A DNA stretch of 54,150 nt from Limnohabitans sp. (GCF_017848645.1 NZ_JAFEIF010000054.1:1-54150); one strand, 5' to 3'. Positions 1-11,013 are shown, numbered from the stretch's first letter. Translations and numbers: made by a program. Notes: generated from the sequence alone by a model not told the origin.

Positions 1-373
1 CCCAGGCCCCGCCCACGTTCAGCACCCAATCCAGGTTGGAAGGCACCCGCACCGGCAAGAACATCTGCAGCGACTCCATCGCCAAGGACAAGCCTCCTGC
101 CACCAAAGCTGCGAGGGTGACGGCTGGCCAGTGTCGGCGGCTGCGGTGCACGGCCAGCGCCAGCAAAAAGCCCAAGGGGGCATAGCCCAACACATTGGAA
201 AACACGTCAAACCCGGTCCAGTAACGTGGCCAGGGTGCCGTCAGGAATGACCAGGACACCAGGCCCTGAAACCGCCAGTTTTCAAACGGGTACAGGCTGG
301 CGTAGACGATCAGGACCGCATACAGCCAAAACAAAGGCCAGGCGGTTGTTTTGCGCCAGGTTGGCTTGCGCAT
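1..373 (-). CDS. VanZ-like membrane protein, C-terminus off the window
   Basis: The reading frame is open from an ATG at 373 to the left edge, so only the first 124 residues are visible. The N-terminus (MRKPTWRK) leads into a membrane segment and the motif YASLYPFENW, followed by DVFSNVLGYAPLGFLLAL and a segment ending PSNLDWVLNVGGAW. The 'SLYPF', 'D...N...Y.PLGF' and 'S..D...N..G' pattern is that of VanZ-family proteins, small polytopic membrane proteins named after a teicoplanin-resistance gene but mostly of unknown function. It lies 19 bp downstream of hemJ on the same strand and may be cotranscribed. No function beyond the family can be assigned. Confidence 0.75.
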   Translation of the reverse strand, partial: MRKPTWRKTTAWPLFWLYAVLIVYASLYPFENWRFQGLVSWSFLTAPWPRYWTGFDVFSNVLGYAPLGFLLALAVHRSRRHWPAVTLAALVAGGLSLAMESLQMFLPVRVPSNLDWVLNVGGAW

Positions 374-392
374 AAGCCTTGCTTGTCAGGCC

Positions 393-821
393 TTAAAAAG
401 GCTTGACCACCACCAACACAACGGCAGCGAACATCATCAACACCGGCGCTTCGTTGAACCAGCGAAACCAGACATGGCTGCGCTGCATCTGGCCGTTCTC
501 GAACTTGCGCAGGAGCACACCACAACTGTGGTGGTAACCCAACAAAGCCAGCACGATCAGCAGTTTGGCGTGCATCCAGCCTTGGCCCGGACCCATGCCT
601 ATGCCGTAGTAAAGCCAAAGCCACAGGCCCAGCGCCAAGGCCGGAACGGCCAGGATGGTCATGAAACGGAAGAGTTTGCGCGCCATCAGCAGCAGGCGAT
701 CGCGCTCGGCGGTCGAGTCGGCCGGCACCATGGCCAGGTTGACGTAGATGCGAGGCAAATAAAACAGACCAGCAAACCAGCTGGCGATGAAAACGATGTG
801 AAGGGCTTTGATCCAGAGCAT
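393..821 (-). CDS. hemJ: HemJ, protoporphyrinogen IX oxidase (CopD-like membrane protein)
   Basis: A 142-residue protein with four predicted membrane helices. It opens MLWIKALHIVFIASWFAGL with the HemJ-type early histidine and LPRIYVNLAM loop, continues MHAKLLIVLALLGYHH, and ends FRWFNEAPVLMMFAAVVLVVVKPF. HemJ oxidises protoporphyrinogen IX to protoporphyrin IX in the inner membrane, the penultimate step of haem synthesis in many proteobacteria lacking HemG and HemY. Its neighbour hemB, on the other strand across a 320-bp gap, acts earlier in the same pathway. I chose the ATG at 821 over upstream codons because homology begins there and a TACACT hexamer sits 6 bp before it, with no Shine-Dalgarno. 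Confidence 0.88.
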   Translation of the reverse strand: MLWIKALHIVFIASWFAGLFYLPRIYVNLAMVPADSTAERDRLLLMARKLFRFMTILAVPALALGLWLWLYYGIGMGPGQGWMHAKLLIVLALLGYHHSCGVLLRKFENGQMQRSHVWFRWFNEAPVLMMFAAVVLVVVKPF

Positions 822-827
822 GCGTCG

Positions 828-833
828 AGTGTA
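828..833 (-). promoter_or_regulatory. -10 hexamer of hemJ, leaderless arrangement
   Basis: TACACT on the minus strand, then 6 bp (CGACGC), then the hemJ ATG at 821. Transcription would begin at or next to the A of the start codon. No ribosome binding site is visible. The -35 region is weak. Confidence 0.45.
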
Positions 834-870
834 GCCAGTGATGCCCGAGCCAAGGGCCTGTGCGCGGAGC

Positions 871-899
871 AAAAAAAACCCCCGACCAGAGGCCGAGGG
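871..899 (-). terminator. Intrinsic terminator between hemB and hemJ, minus strand
   Basis: On the minus strand CCCTCGGCC, loop TCT, GGTCGGGGG (nine pairs, two of them G-U), followed by eight T residues. It lies upstream of hemJ, not after a gene, so it must end a non-coding transcript or act as an attenuator in a long hemJ leader. Confidence 0.75.
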
Positions 900-971
900 C
901 AGGAAGCCTTTTTGCTGTCACACATCAAGGCGCCCGCTCAGGGAGGAAAAGCGGGAGGCAGCAAGCTGCCC
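871..971 (-). ncRNA. Candidate small RNA or attenuated hemJ leader, about 100 nt
   Basis: Between hemB and hemJ the minus strand shows a promoter-like pair (TTGTTA at 1007-1002, 17-bp spacer, TAAATT at 984-979). A run of hairpins follows. The first is GGCAG-CTTG-CTGCC. The second has stem CCCGCT/AGCGGG and a loop containing CCUCCC, complementary to Shine-Dalgarno sequences. The third is GCCTT...AAGGC. The last is the terminator at 871-899. No credible coding frame is present. An exposed CCUCC loop is a feature of several trans-acting small RNAs. The alternative reading is a transcription attenuator 50 bp upstream of hemJ. The rest of the gap (972-1107) holds only the promoters. Confidence 0.5.
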
Positions 972-1083
972 GAGGTGGAATTTATCAAATAACAAAACCA
1001 ATAACAAGCATGTGTTTGTCTTTTATGTTGTTTTTATCATTTGTGGTCGGCGTGCCGTTCTGGTCACCCAAACTGCCGCCTGA

Positions 1084-3326
<2,243 letters not shown>

Positions 3327-3335
3327 GCGGCCAGA

Positions 3336-4025
3336 TCAGCCCAAGTGCTGCTTGAAAAACGCCAGCGTGCGCTCTCGCGCCAGCTGGGCCGAGGGCGCAT
3401 GCCATGAACCGCGCTGGTCGCAGTTGAAGCCGTGGTGCGCGGCATAGGTAAACACCTGAACTGAAGGATGGGCCTTTTTGAAAGTCTCGACCGTGTCCAA
3501 AGGAATCCACTTGTCCTCGTCGGCAAAGTGCGCCATGACAGGCACGCGAGGCTGACGAGCGGTTTCGGCTTCGGTAGTGACACCGCCACCGTAATAAGGC
3601 ACCGCCGCGCTCAGGCCGGACAAGGTGCAGGCCGCACGCCAGGTCAGCAAGCCGCCCCAGCAATAACCCACGATGCCCACCTTGCCGCCTGAGGCCTGGG
3701 CCGCACGGTCAATCGCGGCTTGAATGTCCTGCATCACGCCGGGCGCAGGCAATGCCTCCGCCGCGGTTTTGTAGCCAAAGCCTTCGCCCATGTCGGCATC
3801 GGTGTAACCCAGCGCCACCCCAGGTTTGACGCGGTGAAACGCGGCCGGGGCCACGGCCAGGTAACCCTCGGCGGCACAGCCGTCGGCCACAGCGCGGATG
3901 TGGCTGTTGACGCCAAAAATCTCCTGAATCACCACCACCGCCCCTTTGGGTGTGCCAGCAGGACGTGCTTCGTAGGCAGGCACTTGCGTGCCATCGGCCG
4001 ATTTCAGTTCAATCATCGATCCCAT
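3336..4025 (-). CDS. Dienelactone hydrolase family protein
   Basis: A 229-residue alpha/beta hydrolase. The nucleophile elbow is G-Y-C122-W-G-G, a cysteine as in dienelactone hydrolase; the acid lies in FADEDKW (about D171) and the histidine in AAHHGFN (H197 or H198). The family hydrolyses dienelactone to maleylacetate in chloroaromatic degradation, but many members act on other lactones or esters. The start at 4025 is supported by an upstream AAAGGA. It follows the isomerase gene on the same strand after 27 bp, so the two form an operon divergent from an SDR/MaoC pair. Substrate unknown. Confidence 0.88.
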   Translation of the reverse strand: MGSMIELKSADGTQVPAYEARPAGTPKGAVVVIQEIFGVNSHIRAVADGCAAEGYLAVAPAAFHRVKPGVALGYTDADMGEGFGYKTAAEALPAPGVMQDIQAAIDRAAQASGGKVGIVGYCWGGLLTWRAACTLSGLSAAVPYYGGGVTTEAETARQPRVPVMAHFADEDKWIPLDTVETFKKAHPSVQVFTYAAHHGFNCDQRGSWHAPSAQLARERTLAFFKQHLG

Positions 4026-4052
4026 GTGTTTTCCTTTCAGGTGCAGACAGGT

Positions 4053-4655
4053 TCAACGCGCCAAAGCACGTTCGACAAAATCGAGACGGTCCTGGCCCCA
4101 AAAAATCTCGCCATCGACCACATAACTGGGCGCACCAAACACGCCCGTATCGATGGCCGCCTGGGTGTAGCTTTCGTAGCGCTCTTGCACTGCCTGGCTG
4201 CGCGAGGCCTCCATCCACTGGGCTGGCAGCCCCTGCTCGCTCAGCAGCTCGGCCAACACCTTGTCATCGGCCATGTTGCGCTCTTGGGCCCAGCAAGCCG
4301 CCAAAATCGCGCCCGCGATTTTCATGGCCGCCTGTGGGCCTTGGGCCAGATCCGCGGCAATGATCAGACGGGCCGAGTCGTCACCCCCGACGGGGAAATA
4401 CTTGGGCTTGAGGTTCAAGGGCACATTCAGGTGCCGGCTGAAACGCTGCAACTCCACCAAGCGGTAAGCCTGACGTTGCGGCGCTCGCTGCCCCAAGGGC
4501 AAGCCGCCCGAAATCGGAAACACCTTGCCGCCCAGGTCGATGGGCATCACGCGCACCGTGGCCCCGGTGCGCTGCACCATGTCGGCCAGGCGCTGGTGGC
4601 CCAAATAAGCCCAGGGGCTTTGCGGTGCGAGGTAATAGTCCACTGTGCGACCCAT
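4053..4655 (-). CDS. 2-hydroxychromene-2-carboxylate isomerase (DsbA/GST-kappa family)
   Basis: A 200-residue thioredoxin-fold protein. The N-terminal motif APQSPWAYLG places a serine (S13) where glutathione is activated in the HCCA isomerase/kappa-GST group, and the C-terminal segment FGAPSYVVDGEIFWGQDRL is typical of the family. Known members isomerise 2-hydroxychromene-2-carboxylate with glutathione during naphthalene breakdown; others are general GSH-dependent isomerases. ATG 4655 is chosen because a strong AAGGAGA precedes it and the homology begins there. First gene of an operon with the dienelactone hydrolase-like gene. Confidence 0.85.
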   Translation of the reverse strand: MGRTVDYYLAPQSPWAYLGHQRLADMVQRTGATVRVMPIDLGGKVFPISGGLPLGQRAPQRQAYRLVELQRFSRHLNVPLNLKPKYFPVGGDDSARLIIAADLAQGPQAAMKIAGAILAACWAQERNMADDKVLAELLSEQGLPAQWMEASRSQAVQERYESYTQAAIDTGVFGAPSYVVDGEIFWGQDRLDFVERALAR

Positions 4656-4689
4656 GCTGTCTCCTTGTGTGTTGTGTAATCTTAGAAGC

Positions 4690-4705
4690 TGCGGTTGTAA
4701 CCGCA
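4690..4705. promoter_or_regulatory. Perfect 16-bp palindrome in divergent promoter
   Basis: TGCGGTT-GT-AACCGCA lies midway in the 77-bp gap between the isomerase gene and the SDR gene. On the minus strand it overlaps the spacer between TTGCGG and TAAGAT, a plausible promoter of the isomerase gene. It is placed to act as an operator controlling both directions. No regulator gene is adjacent. Confidence 0.5.
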
Positions 4706-4732
4706 AGCGACCATTTTTGCAGGAGACACGCG

Positions 4733-5479
4733 ATGAACAAGGTCTTGTTGGTGACGGGTGGCAGCCGGGGCATCGGGGCGGCCACCGCCCTGTTGGCGGC
4801 CCAAAACGGCTGGTCGGTGGCGGTGAACTACACCGCCAACTCGCTGGCCGCCGACGAAGTAGTGCGCCAGATCCGGGCCATGGGAGGGCAAGCCATGTCG
4901 GTGCAGGCCGACGTGGCCGAAGAAGACCAAGTGCTGCGCATGTTCGAGCACATCGACGCCAAGTTCGGCCGGCTGACCGGTCTGGTCAACAACGCAGGTG
5001 TGGTCGACGTCAAAGCCCGCGTCGACGAAATGAGCGTGGCCCGGTGGAAGCGCATGCTCGACATCAACGTGATCGGCAGCCTGATTTGCGCCCGAGAAGC
5101 CGTGCGGCGCATGAGCACGCAACACGGCGGCGAAGGCGGCAGCATCGTCAACGTGTCCAGCGCGGCATCCCGTTTGGGCGCGCCTGGGCAATATGTGGAC
5201 TACGCCGCCGCCAAGGGTGCGATTGACGCCTTCACCATCGGTCTGGCCAAAGAAGTCGCTGCGGAAGGCATCCGTGTGAACGCCGTGCGCCCAGGCCTGA
5301 TCGAGACCGAAATCCACGCCTCGGGCGGCTTGCCCAACCGGGTCAAAGAGCTGCAGCACCTGGTGCCCGCCCAGCGCGGCGGCACGGCCGACGAAGTGGC
5401 CCAGGGCATCGTCTGGCTGCTGTCGGACAGCGCCAGCTACACCACCATGAGTTTTCTGGACATTTCGGGAGGCCGTTGA
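4733..5479 (+). CDS. SDR family NAD(P)-dependent oxidoreductase
   Basis: A 248-residue classical short-chain dehydrogenase. The cofactor motif TGGSRGIG is at residues 8-15, LVNNAG follows in mid-domain, and the catalytic S...YxxxK appears as NVSSAASRLGAPGQYVDYAAAK. The start is supported by AGGAGA. The end (TMSFLDISGGR) is the usual SDR tail. The stop codon overlaps the ATG of the MaoC-type gene, so the two are translationally coupled. This suggests an acyl-CoA or aromatic-acid pathway shared with the divergent hydrolase/isomerase pair. The substrate cannot be named. Confidence 0.88.
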   Translation: MNKVLLVTGGSRGIGAATALLAAQNGWSVAVNYTANSLAADEVVRQIRAMGGQAMSVQADVAEEDQVLRMFEHIDAKFGRLTGLVNNAGVVDVKARVDEMSVARWKRMLDINVIGSLICAREAVRRMSTQHGGEGGSIVNVSSAASRLGAPGQYVDYAAAKGAIDAFTIGLAKEVAAEGIRVNAVRPGLIETEIHASGGLPNRVKELQHLVPAQRGGTADEVAQGIVWLLSDSASYTTMSFLDISGGR

Positions 5480-5940
5480 TGGCCGAAATCAAATACTTTT
5501 GGGAAGACATGGCCGTGGGCCAAGTGCGCGATTTGGGCAGCATCACCCCCACCCGCGAAGAGATCATCGCTTTTGCCACCCAGTTTGACCCCCAGCCGTT
5601 CCACTTGGACGATGAAGCGGCCAAAGCCTCGGTCTTTGGCGCCCTGTCCGCCAGTGGCTGGCACACCTGCGCCATGGCCATGCGGCTGATGGTGACGAAC
5701 TTCCTGAACAACACCTCCAGCCTGGGCTCGCCGGGTCTGGAAGGTATCAAATGGCTCAAGCCCGTGTTTCCGGGCGACGTCCTGCACCTGCAAAGCACGG
5801 TACTCGAGACCAAACCCATGAGCAAACGCCCCGATGTGGGCATGACACGCAACCTGTGGGAAATGTCCAAGCAAAACGGTGACAAGGTGCTGCAAATGGA
5901 AGGCTGGGGCATGTTCAGACGGCGCACGCCTGCGGCCTGA
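5479..5940 (+). CDS. MaoC-like (R)-specific enoyl-CoA hydratase/dehydratase
   Basis: A 153-residue hot-dog-fold protein. It shows EEIIAFATQFDPQPFHLDDEAAKASVFGALSASGWHT, containing the hydratase-2 D...H pair (FDPQPFH) and the conserved GW/H that follows. Such proteins hydrate enoyl-CoA or act as thioesterase-like dehydratases. The ATG overlaps the SDR stop by one base (TGATG). Its activity on CoA esters is inferred from the family only. Confidence 0.85.
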   Translation: MAEIKYFWEDMAVGQVRDLGSITPTREEIIAFATQFDPQPFHLDDEAAKASVFGALSASGWHTCAMAMRLMVTNFLNNTSSLGSPGLEGIKWLKPVFPGDVLHLQSTVLETKPMSKRPDVGMTRNLWEMSKQNGDKVLQMEGWGMFRRRTPAA

Positions 5941-5968
5941 AAACAGCCCTGAAAGTGACCTGAAGGGG

Positions 5969-5974
5969 CACAAT
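5969..5974 (+). promoter_or_regulatory. CACAAT hexamer 6 bp before marC-like start
   Basis: CACAAT, 6 bp (GCGGTG), ATG at 5981. There is no Shine-Dalgarno and the -35 is poor. It belongs to the recurrent leaderless pattern. Confidence 0.4.
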
Positions 5975-5980
5975 GCGGTG

Positions 5981-6616
5981 ATGGACTTCAAACCACTCAT
6001 CACCCTGCTGGCCATCGTCAACCCCTTGGCCATCGTCCCGTTTTTCATCCACTACACCCAGGGCTTCAGCCGAGCCCAGCGCCAACGCACCATCTGGGTG
6101 TCCTCGTTCAGCGCCTTCGTGGTCATTGCGGCCAGTGCCTTGCTCGGTCTGCAAATCCTGGAGTTCTTTGGCATCTCGCTGGCCAGCTTCCAGGTGGGCG
6201 GCGGCCTGCTGCTGCTGACCGCCGCCTTGTCGATGCTCAACGCCCAACCGGCCGAAGCCCGCGCCAATGCCGACGAGGTGCATGACGCCGAAGCCAAAGC
6301 CGCCATGGGGGCCAGCATCGCTGTGGTGCCACTGACCATCCCCCTGCTGACCGGCCCGGCCACCATGTCCACCGTGGTGATTTACGCCGAAAAAGCCAAG
6401 AACTTCGCCCAACTGGGCACCCTGGTCGGCTACGGCGTGGTCATTGCGATGGCCACCGCACTGTGCTTTTCATTGGCCACACCGATTGCCCGCATTCTGG
6501 GCAAAACCGGCATCAACGTCATGACGCGGTTGATGGGTTTGATTTTGGCCGCGCTGGCGGTTGAGGTGATGGCGGACGGGCTGCACAAGCTGTTTCCGGT
6601 GCTGGCCGGTCGCTAA
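5981..6616 (+). CDS. MarC family (UPF0056) integral membrane protein
   Basis: A 211-residue protein with about six membrane helices. It starts MDFKPLITLLAIVNPLAIVPFFIHYTQGF, the MarC hallmark (NP near the start of helix 1 and F..YT), and has VPLTIPLLTGPATMSTVV and TRLMGLILAALAVEVMADGL later. MarC-type proteins are inner-membrane proteins of unclear function; the old link to multiple antibiotic resistance was not upheld. It has its own promoter-like hexamer within the gap after the MaoC gene and stands opposite the following lysR gene. Confidence 0.9.
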   Translation: MDFKPLITLLAIVNPLAIVPFFIHYTQGFSRAQRQRTIWVSSFSAFVVIAASALLGLQILEFFGISLASFQVGGGLLLLTAALSMLNAQPAEARANADEVHDAEAKAAMGASIAVVPLTIPLLTGPATMSTVVIYAEKAKNFAQLGTLVGYGVVIAMATALCFSLATPIARILGKTGINVMTRLMGLILAALAVEVMADGLHKLFPVLAGR

Positions 6617-6636
6617 ACGGCCCCTTTACTGCGGGT

Positions 6637-7575
6637 TCAGACGCCAAACCCAGCCGCCAAACCTGACCTCAAATGCGCAACCAACGCCGCCACCGCCCGA
6701 GGAACATGCGGCGCGTAGGGGCGGATGGCGTAAATGGTTTCGGCAAAGGCCCCCACGGGTTTCCAGCCGGGCAGCACGCGCACCAACTGGCCCTTGCGCA
6801 ATTCGGCTTGGGCGCTGAAGTCGGGCAAGAGGGCGATGCCTGCACCGGTCATGGCCGCTTCGCGCAAGGCTTCACTGTTGTTGGCGGCGAAGTTGCCGTT
6901 CACGGGCACCGTGACGCGTTCGCCCGCCTCTAAAGACTCTCGCCGCTCAAAGGTCCATGCAGGCGTGTCTTGCGAACGTGGGTAATGCAGGCAGTTGTGG
7001 GTTTGCAGCTCGGTGGGGGTTTGCGGTTCTCCGTGTTGGCGGATGTAGGCGCGAGTGGCCACCAGCACCGAAACGGTGGCGCACAGCGCCCAGGCCACAT
7101 GGGTGTCGGGCGGGCGAGCGGTATGGCGGATGGCCAGGTCGTAGCCTTCGGTGGCCAAGGCGCTCAGGCGGTCGGACAGGTCCAGCTCGATGCGCACATC
7201 CGGAAAGTCTTGCAAAAAAGCGGCGAACAGCGGCACCAGTTGCTGGCGAGCCAGCGCCACCGGGGCCGTGACGCGGAGCAAACCGCTGGGCTGTTCGGCC
7301 AAGTCGCGCACCTGAGCAAAGCTTTGCTCAATCTGCTCAAAAGAAGCGCGGGTCTCATCCACCAAGCGCTGCCCCGCCTCGGTCAGCCGCAGGCTGCGGG
7401 TGGTGCGCTGCACCAAGGTCACCTTGGCGGCCCGTTCCAGCTCGGCAATACGCTGGCTCATCGCCGCTTTGCTCACGCCCAGACGGGCGGCGGCGGCCGT
7501 GTAACTGCCTTGCTGCGCCAGCACGCTCAGCCAGTGCAGGTGGGTCCAGAGGGTGTTGATTTTTTGCTCTTCCAT
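6637..7575 (-). CDS. LysR-type regulator, divergent from mmsA
   Basis: A 312-residue LysR-type regulator. The N-terminal winged helix-turn-helix is at residues 10-65 (GSYTAAAARLGVSKAAMSQRIAELE), followed by a type-2 periplasmic-binding-like effector domain (LLRVTAPVALARQQLVPLFAAFLQDFPDVRIEL). It belongs to the group commonly annotated DsdC/AaeR-like. Three starts are possible (TTG 7602, ATG 7590, ATG 7575). I chose 7575 because AACAAT lies 6 bp before it, as at other leaderless genes here, and because a perfect dyad lies directly upstream. Position and divergence suggest it controls mmsA. Confidence 0.85.
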   Translation of the reverse strand: MEEQKINTLWTHLHWLSVLAQQGSYTAAAARLGVSKAAMSQRIAELERAAKVTLVQRTTRSLRLTEAGQRLVDETRASFEQIEQSFAQVRDLAEQPSGLLRVTAPVALARQQLVPLFAAFLQDFPDVRIELDLSDRLSALATEGYDLAIRHTARPPDTHVAWALCATVSVLVATRAYIRQHGEPQTPTELQTHNCLHYPRSQDTPAWTFERRESLEAGERVTVPVNGNFAANNSEALREAAMTGAGIALLPDFSAQAELRKGQLVRVLPGWKPVGAFAETIYAIRPYAPHVPRAVAALVAHLRSGLAAGFGV

Positions 7576-7581
7576 GCAGGT

Positions 7582-7602
7582 ATTGTTCATTATTTTGAAC
7601 AA
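7582..7602. promoter_or_regulatory. LysR operator and -10 of the lysR gene
   Basis: Perfect inverted repeat TTGTTCA (7583-7589), six-base spacer, TGAACAA (7596-7602). The minus-strand AACAAT at 7587-7582 is 6 bp from the lysR ATG, so the dyad overlaps the regulator's own promoter, as expected for autorepression. It is 43-62 bp upstream of the mmsA -10, fitting activation of mmsA as well. Confidence 0.6.
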
Positions 7603-7621
7603 TCAATTCAGATTTGGGGCA

Positions 7622-7650
7622 TTGCCGGGGGAATCGAGGGTGCCTAAACT
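7622..7650 (+). promoter_or_regulatory. mmsA promoter
   Basis: TTGCCG (7622-7627), 17-bp spacer, TAAACT (7645-7650). The leader is about 25 nt and includes GGAG six bases before the ATG at 7681, so unlike many neighbours this mRNA has a normal ribosome binding site. Confidence 0.55.
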
Positions 7651-7680
7651 GCGTGCAAATCCACACACTCGGAGTTCATC

Positions 7681-9192
<1,512 letters not shown>

Positions 9193-9243
9193 TGGGGCTT
9201 GGCTCCGAGCTTTGTTTGAAGTCCAGATTTTCGTGTTTCGACG

Positions 9244-9282
9244 GGATGCCCCTCACCGACTGTCAGTCCACGCGGGGCATCC
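9244..9282. repeat. Inverted repeat downstream of mmsA
   Basis: GGATGCCCC (9244-9252) pairs with GGGGCATCC (9274-9282), with the smaller palindrome GACTG-T-CAGTC nested in the loop. No T-run follows on either strand, so it may be a processing or Rho-linked hairpin rather than an intrinsic terminator. Confidence 0.4.
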
Positions 9283-9397
9283 GACAGCTCTGATTGTTTG
9301 CATGTTGTTACAAACAAAATCAGCATTGAAGATCATTTTGAATACTTTTGATGGCTACAATTTTGTCGGTTTAACCACCTGTCAACAATTTAAATCC

Positions 9398-9886
9398 ATG
9401 AAAAATTTCATTCTTGCATCATCCTTGGCACTTTTGGCTATTTCTGCTCAGGCAGAAAAGGCTGGCTACTACATGGGTACCGAAGTGTTCAACAGCCGCT
9501 ACGATGGCGACACCTCCACCACTGGCGGCGGTATTTTTGCGGGTTACCGCTTGGGCAACGGCCTGGCTTTTGAAGCCAACGGCAACCGCATTGGCACTTT
9601 TAGCTCTGGCCCATTCAAAGCCAGCGTGAGCCAGATGAGCGTGTCCGCTTTGTACTCTCTGCCTGTGTCCAACACGGTCAGCGTCTATGGTCGTTTGGGC
9701 TACGGCGGCATGCGCGTCTCTGACGCCAACAACATGCGCGATCGCGGTATCAAACTCGACAACGGCGTGGTTTACGGTGGCGGTCTCAGCTACCAAGCTA
9801 CCAAGCAAGTGGCTGTCCGTGCCGAATTTCGCAAGCCAGAAGCCGACATCCGCAGCTTTGGCGTGGGTTTGAGCTACAGCTTCTGA
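9398..9886 (+). CDS. Small outer-membrane beta-barrel protein
   Basis: A 162-residue protein with a clear signal peptide (MKNFILASSLALLAISAQA) followed by EKAGYYMGTEVF. The mature part alternates polar and hydrophobic residues and ends in a phenylalanine (GVGLSYSF), the usual beta-barrel assembly signal. Repeated glycine-rich strands (GGGIFAGYRLGNGLAFEANGNRIG, YGRLGYGGMRVSD) suggest an eight-stranded OmpA/OmpX-like barrel. A promoter with -10 TACAAT at 9356-9361 lies about 37 bp upstream. Its terminator has been split by the IS element that follows. Function unknown. Confidence 0.82.
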   Translation: MKNFILASSLALLAISAQAEKAGYYMGTEVFNSRYDGDTSTTGGGIFAGYRLGNGLAFEANGNRIGTFSSGPFKASVSQMSVSALYSLPVSNTVSVYGRLGYGGMRVSDANNMRDRGIKLDNGVVYGGGLSYQATKQVAVRAEFRKPEADIRSFGVGLSYSF

Positions 9887-9912
9887 TTCAGAGTGGGTTT
9901 CGACCTGCTTGC

Positions 9913-9928
9913 AAAAGCCACCGTCAGG
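9913..9928 (+). terminator. Left half of an intrinsic terminator split by the IS
   Basis: AAAAGCCACC plus loop GTCA and GG. The right half, GGTGGCTTTTT, resumes at 11012-11022 after the IS and its target duplication. Rejoined, they form a ten-pair hairpin with a four-base loop and a T-run, 26 bp after the barrel gene. Confidence 0.8.
9921..9928. repeat. Left 8-bp target-site duplication of the IS
   Basis: CCGTCAGG, identical to 11006-11013 on the other side of the element. Confidence 0.85.
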
Positions 9929-9957
9929 TTAATGCCAGTCAGTTAAGCGCTGACTGG
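9929..9957. repeat. Left terminal inverted repeat of the IS
   Basis: Begins TTAATGCCAGTCAGTTAAG and ends GCTGACTGG; differs from the right end at position 20 only. It folds on itself (CCAGTCAG/CTGACTGG) and is followed by TTTT, so it can serve as a replacement terminator for the barrel gene. Confidence 0.88.
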
Positions 9958-9966
9958 TTTTAATTT

Positions 9967-10002
9967 AAAAAGGGAACCCTGTTCAAACACGGTTCCCTTT
10001 TT
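9967..10002 (+). terminator. Hairpin insulating the transposase gene
   Basis: AAAAAGGGAACC, a 12-base loop, GGTTCCCTTTTT: twelve perfect pairs ending two bases before the transposase ATG. It would stop transcripts entering from outside or mask the start codon in read-through RNA, a common device for keeping transposase expression low. Confidence 0.75.
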
Positions 10003-10003
10003 C

Positions 10004-10991
10004 ATGAGCTGGCTGCAAAACGATCTTTCCCAAACACTTCAACGCACCCCCCAGCGGCTGGATCAACTCAGCAGCCTTATCGACCCTCAGTGGATTACCC
10101 AAGTCCTGAGCGCCACAGGCAAAGCCTCCATACGACGACGCAAGCTGCCTGCCGAACACGTTATTTGGCTGGTCAACGGATTGGCTCTTTTTCGCAATCA
10201 GCCCATCTGGGACGTGGCCAGGCAGCTGCAATTGACGTTGCACAATCAACCCTTAAGCGTGCCCAGCGCTGCCGTTGCCGGGCGTCAACGTTTGGGCGAA
10301 GAGCCTTTGGCACATTTGTTTCGCCTGCTTTGTCAGGGGTGGACAGCCTGCGAGTGCGTCTGTCAGCGCGTGCTGGGCCTGCGCCTTCTGGCCGTTGATG
10401 GCGTTGTCTGGGCGACACCCGATACCCCAGACAACCGCTTGGCCTTGGGCAGCAGCAGCAATCAACATGGCTCGGGTGGCTGGCCTCAAATTCGAGCAGT
10501 CTGCCTGATGGATACGTACAGTCATGAAGCGCCGGTTCATCACATCGCTGACGGATGCGAGTCGCTATCCGGCCAAAGAACTGGCCAAGCTGTACATGCA
10601 GCGCTGGGAGATTGAGTTGGGATTTCGGGAGATCAAGCACTCATTGCAAAGTTCGCAATGGACGCTGCGCAGCAAACAGCCGCAGCTGGTGCGACAGGAG
10701 CTGTGGGGCTTGCTGATTGCATATACGTTGTTGCGCAGATTGATGCGCCAGATGGCTGCACACGTGAAGGTGGAGCCATTGCGTATGGGCTTTCAAGTTG
10801 CGAGTATGGCCATCATTGATCTGTTGCGTTTTGCGCCACTGGAGTCGGCTGGGACGTTGCCCAAACGGTTGCAGCTGTTGTTTGACCAGGCACATTTATT
10901 TGTTTTACCGCCAAGGCGTAAACGTTCATACCCTCGGGTTGTCAAAACAAAGACAGCCAAATACCCAGCAAAAATGCCAGTCAGCTCTTAA
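10004..10991 (+). pseudogene. IS4-family transposase, internally deleted and frameshifted
   Basis: The first frame (10004 to about 10523) encodes an IS4 N-terminal domain (LSSLIDPQWITQVLSATG...IWLVNGLALFRNQPIWDVARQL) and the first catalytic aspartate, D132 in LLAVDGVVWATPDTPDN. Near 10520-10530 the homology jumps to another frame that starts RRFITSLTDASRYPAKEL and carries the Y-(2)-R-(3)-E-(6)-K signature, YMQRWEIELGFREIK. The region between, with the second catalytic aspartate and roughly 100 residues, is missing. The product cannot be an active transposase. Confidence 0.9.
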
Positions 10992-11005
10992 CTGACTGGC
11001 ATTAA
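10977..11005. repeat. Right terminal inverted repeat of the IS
   Basis: Read on the minus strand it begins TTAATGCCAGTCAGTTAAG, matching the left end in 28 of 29 positions. It overlaps the last codons of the transposase remnant. Confidence 0.88.
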
Positions 11006-11013
11006 CCGTCAGG
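11006..11013. repeat. Right 8-bp target-site duplication of the IS
   Basis: CCGTCAGG, identical to 9921-9928. Confidence 0.85.

Larger units (their letters stand above)
9929..11005 (+). mobile_element. Decayed IS4-family element (1077 bp)
   Basis: The element is bounded by terminal inverted repeats of 29 bp (28 match), starting TTAATGCCAGTCAG, and by an 8-bp target duplication. Inside is a transposase gene with an internal deletion and a frame change, so it cannot move by itself. Each end is itself palindromic (CCAGTCAG...CTGACTGG). It has inserted in the loop of the terminator after the barrel gene. The intact duplication and near-perfect ends suggest a fairly recent insertion, or mobilisation of an already deleted copy. 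Confidence 0.9.
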
